Assembly (NCBI GenBank): GCA_036498205.1
Contig: DASXIC010000146.1
Span: 1 to 5,342, forward strand
From: AV69 sp036498205
Lineage (GTDB): Bacteria; Verrucomicrobiota; Verrucomicrobiia; Chthoniobacterales; UBA10450
Reading direction: 5' to 3'
Length of the DNA stretch: 5,342 bases
The notes below the pieces were generated by a model that saw nothing but the letters and a program-made list of their open reading frames with translations, was not told where the DNA came from and made no database searches. Position numbers and translations under genes: made by a program. Positions 4,802 through 5,342 of this stretch are shown in pieces; position 1 is the stretch's first letter; each line of letters starts with the position of its first letter.

Positions 4802-5275
4802 TTGACCTTTCGTCAGCCATTTCGGACAGCATGGCTAGTGTTACTCCCCATGTCGCTACTCAATATGGCGATGCTAGGCTGTTCCGCGACTACCGGGACC
4901 GTAGTAGCGCGTTCGCGCACTGCCCAGCGAGCAGTCGTTCAAGATGTTTACTCCTTTGGTTTTGAGATCCGAAATCGGAAAGACGACGAAGGTTTTACCA
5001 TAGGCTATCGGCATTCAGTCTATATTTATCCGGCTTCTAGTTCTAAGGTCGATGCGTGGAGTTTTGGTTTTGTCCGGATCGATGACCAAGCTTTGGTTAA
5101 GCGGTTGTTCCAACATAGCGGCTTGGACGTCCAGGTAGGTAAGACATCCGGATTTTCTTTGGGATACGGGGAACAGGCCTATTCAGCTTACGATCTTACA
5201 AAGTCGCAGGTTACAAGTGTCAAATATAAAGCTTCCGACCCGTTAGCTACAGAGGTGGACCTTCAATCGGACTGA
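4802..5275 (+). CDS. Probable lipoprotein of unknown function
   Basis: I do not recognise the family. Starting at TTG 4802 the product has 157 residues and a good export signal: Arg4 and Arg8, the hydrophobic core TAWLVLLPMSLLNMAM, then LGC with Cys27 as the likely lipidated residue. The lipobox is imperfect, with Met at -3. The frame is open back to GTG 4664 (203 residues) with an ATG at 4706, but those versions bury the signal behind 46 or 32 residues of unlikely composition; none of the candidates has a clear Shine-Dalgarno. The mature part looks beta-rich and contains a two-fold motif: YSFGF then GFTIGY (50-69), and WSFGF then GFSLGY (86-122). GC content is lower than in neighbours (28 of 60 at 4921-4980, 27 of 60 at 5041-5100, against 40 of 60 at 3181-3240). 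A second lipoprotein frame begins 5 bases after the stop. Confidence 0.65.
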   Translation: MTFRQPFRTAWLVLLPMSLLNMAMLGCSATTGTVVARSRTAQRAVVQDVYSFGFEIRNRKDDEGFTIGYRHSVYIYPASSSKVDAWSFGFVRIDDQALVKRLFQHSGLDVQVGKTSGFSLGYGEQAYSAYDLTKSQVTSVKYKASDPLATEVDLQSD

Positions 5276-5280
5276 ACGTT

Positions 5281-5342
5281 ATGCCTAGAGTTTCATTTGG
5301 CTTGATTGTCACGCTCGTGGTCTTCTCTTTCGGTTGCGCGAA
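5281..5342 (+). CDS. Second probable lipoprotein, 5' end only (cut by the window edge)
   Basis: Only 20 complete codons are present. They read as a textbook lipoprotein signal: MPR at the start, hydrophobic core FGLIVTLVVFSFG, and Cys19 directly after Gly18. The frame begins 5 bases after the preceding lipoprotein stop, so the pair is probably co-transcribed and possibly translationally coupled. No strong Shine-Dalgarno is visible before the ATG. The function lies outside the window. Confidence 0.6.
   Translation, partial: MPRVSFGLIVTLVVFSFGCA

Noticed and set aside
1..5342. tRNA, rRNA, insertion sequence, phage or defence genes
   Set aside because: No transposase, integrase or nuclease motifs, no terminal inverted repeats with target duplications, and no tRNA-like fold or rRNA sequence was recognised by eye.

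Overview
This 5.3-kb stretch looks like ordinary chromosomal DNA of a moderately high-GC bacterium. The coding content (small exported Pro/Tyr-rich and Lys/Glu-rich proteins, a cyclophilin, a membrane methyltransferase) combined with gene borders full of short degenerate repeats resembles soil Verrucomicrobia of the Chthoniobacterales type. That placement is an impression from style, not a demonstrated identity; no rRNA, tRNA or marker gene is present to settle it.

Left third (1-1505, + strand): a 163-residue exported Lys/Glu-rich protein with four C-terminal cysteines; 29 bases later a 192-residue integral membrane methyltransferase of the ICMT/PEMT type; then an 89-residue exported Pro/Tyr-rich protein with a good ribosome binding site. 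Middle (1506-3516): a cation-dependent class I O-methyltransferase of the caffeoyl-CoA/catechol type (+) converging on an extended short-chain dehydrogenase/epimerase (-), with a repeat-filled gap and a stem-loop terminator between them. Next (3517-4188): a cytoplasmic cyclophilin-type prolyl isomerase transcribed divergently from the epimerase. Right end (4189-5342): a repeat-packed spacer, a probable two-helix small membrane protein (-), then a lower-GC stretch with a probable lipoprotein (+) followed after 5 bases by the truncated start of a second lipoprotein.

The genes do not form one recognisable pathway. Both methyltransferases use S-adenosylmethionine but belong to unrelated folds. 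No phage, transposase, CRISPR, toxin-antitoxin or defence system was seen.

The most unusual content is between the genes. Three spacers carry copies of a ~30-bp element folding into a 7+7 stem with a 3-base loop; a fourth spacer has a diverged relative. Three arrays of a heptamer beginning TCAC lie next to these elements. Two unrelated 8-bp tandem arrays and a 9-10-bp ATCTGYG array add to the mosaic. In two places the arrays run into reading frames and supply the last codons and the stop.
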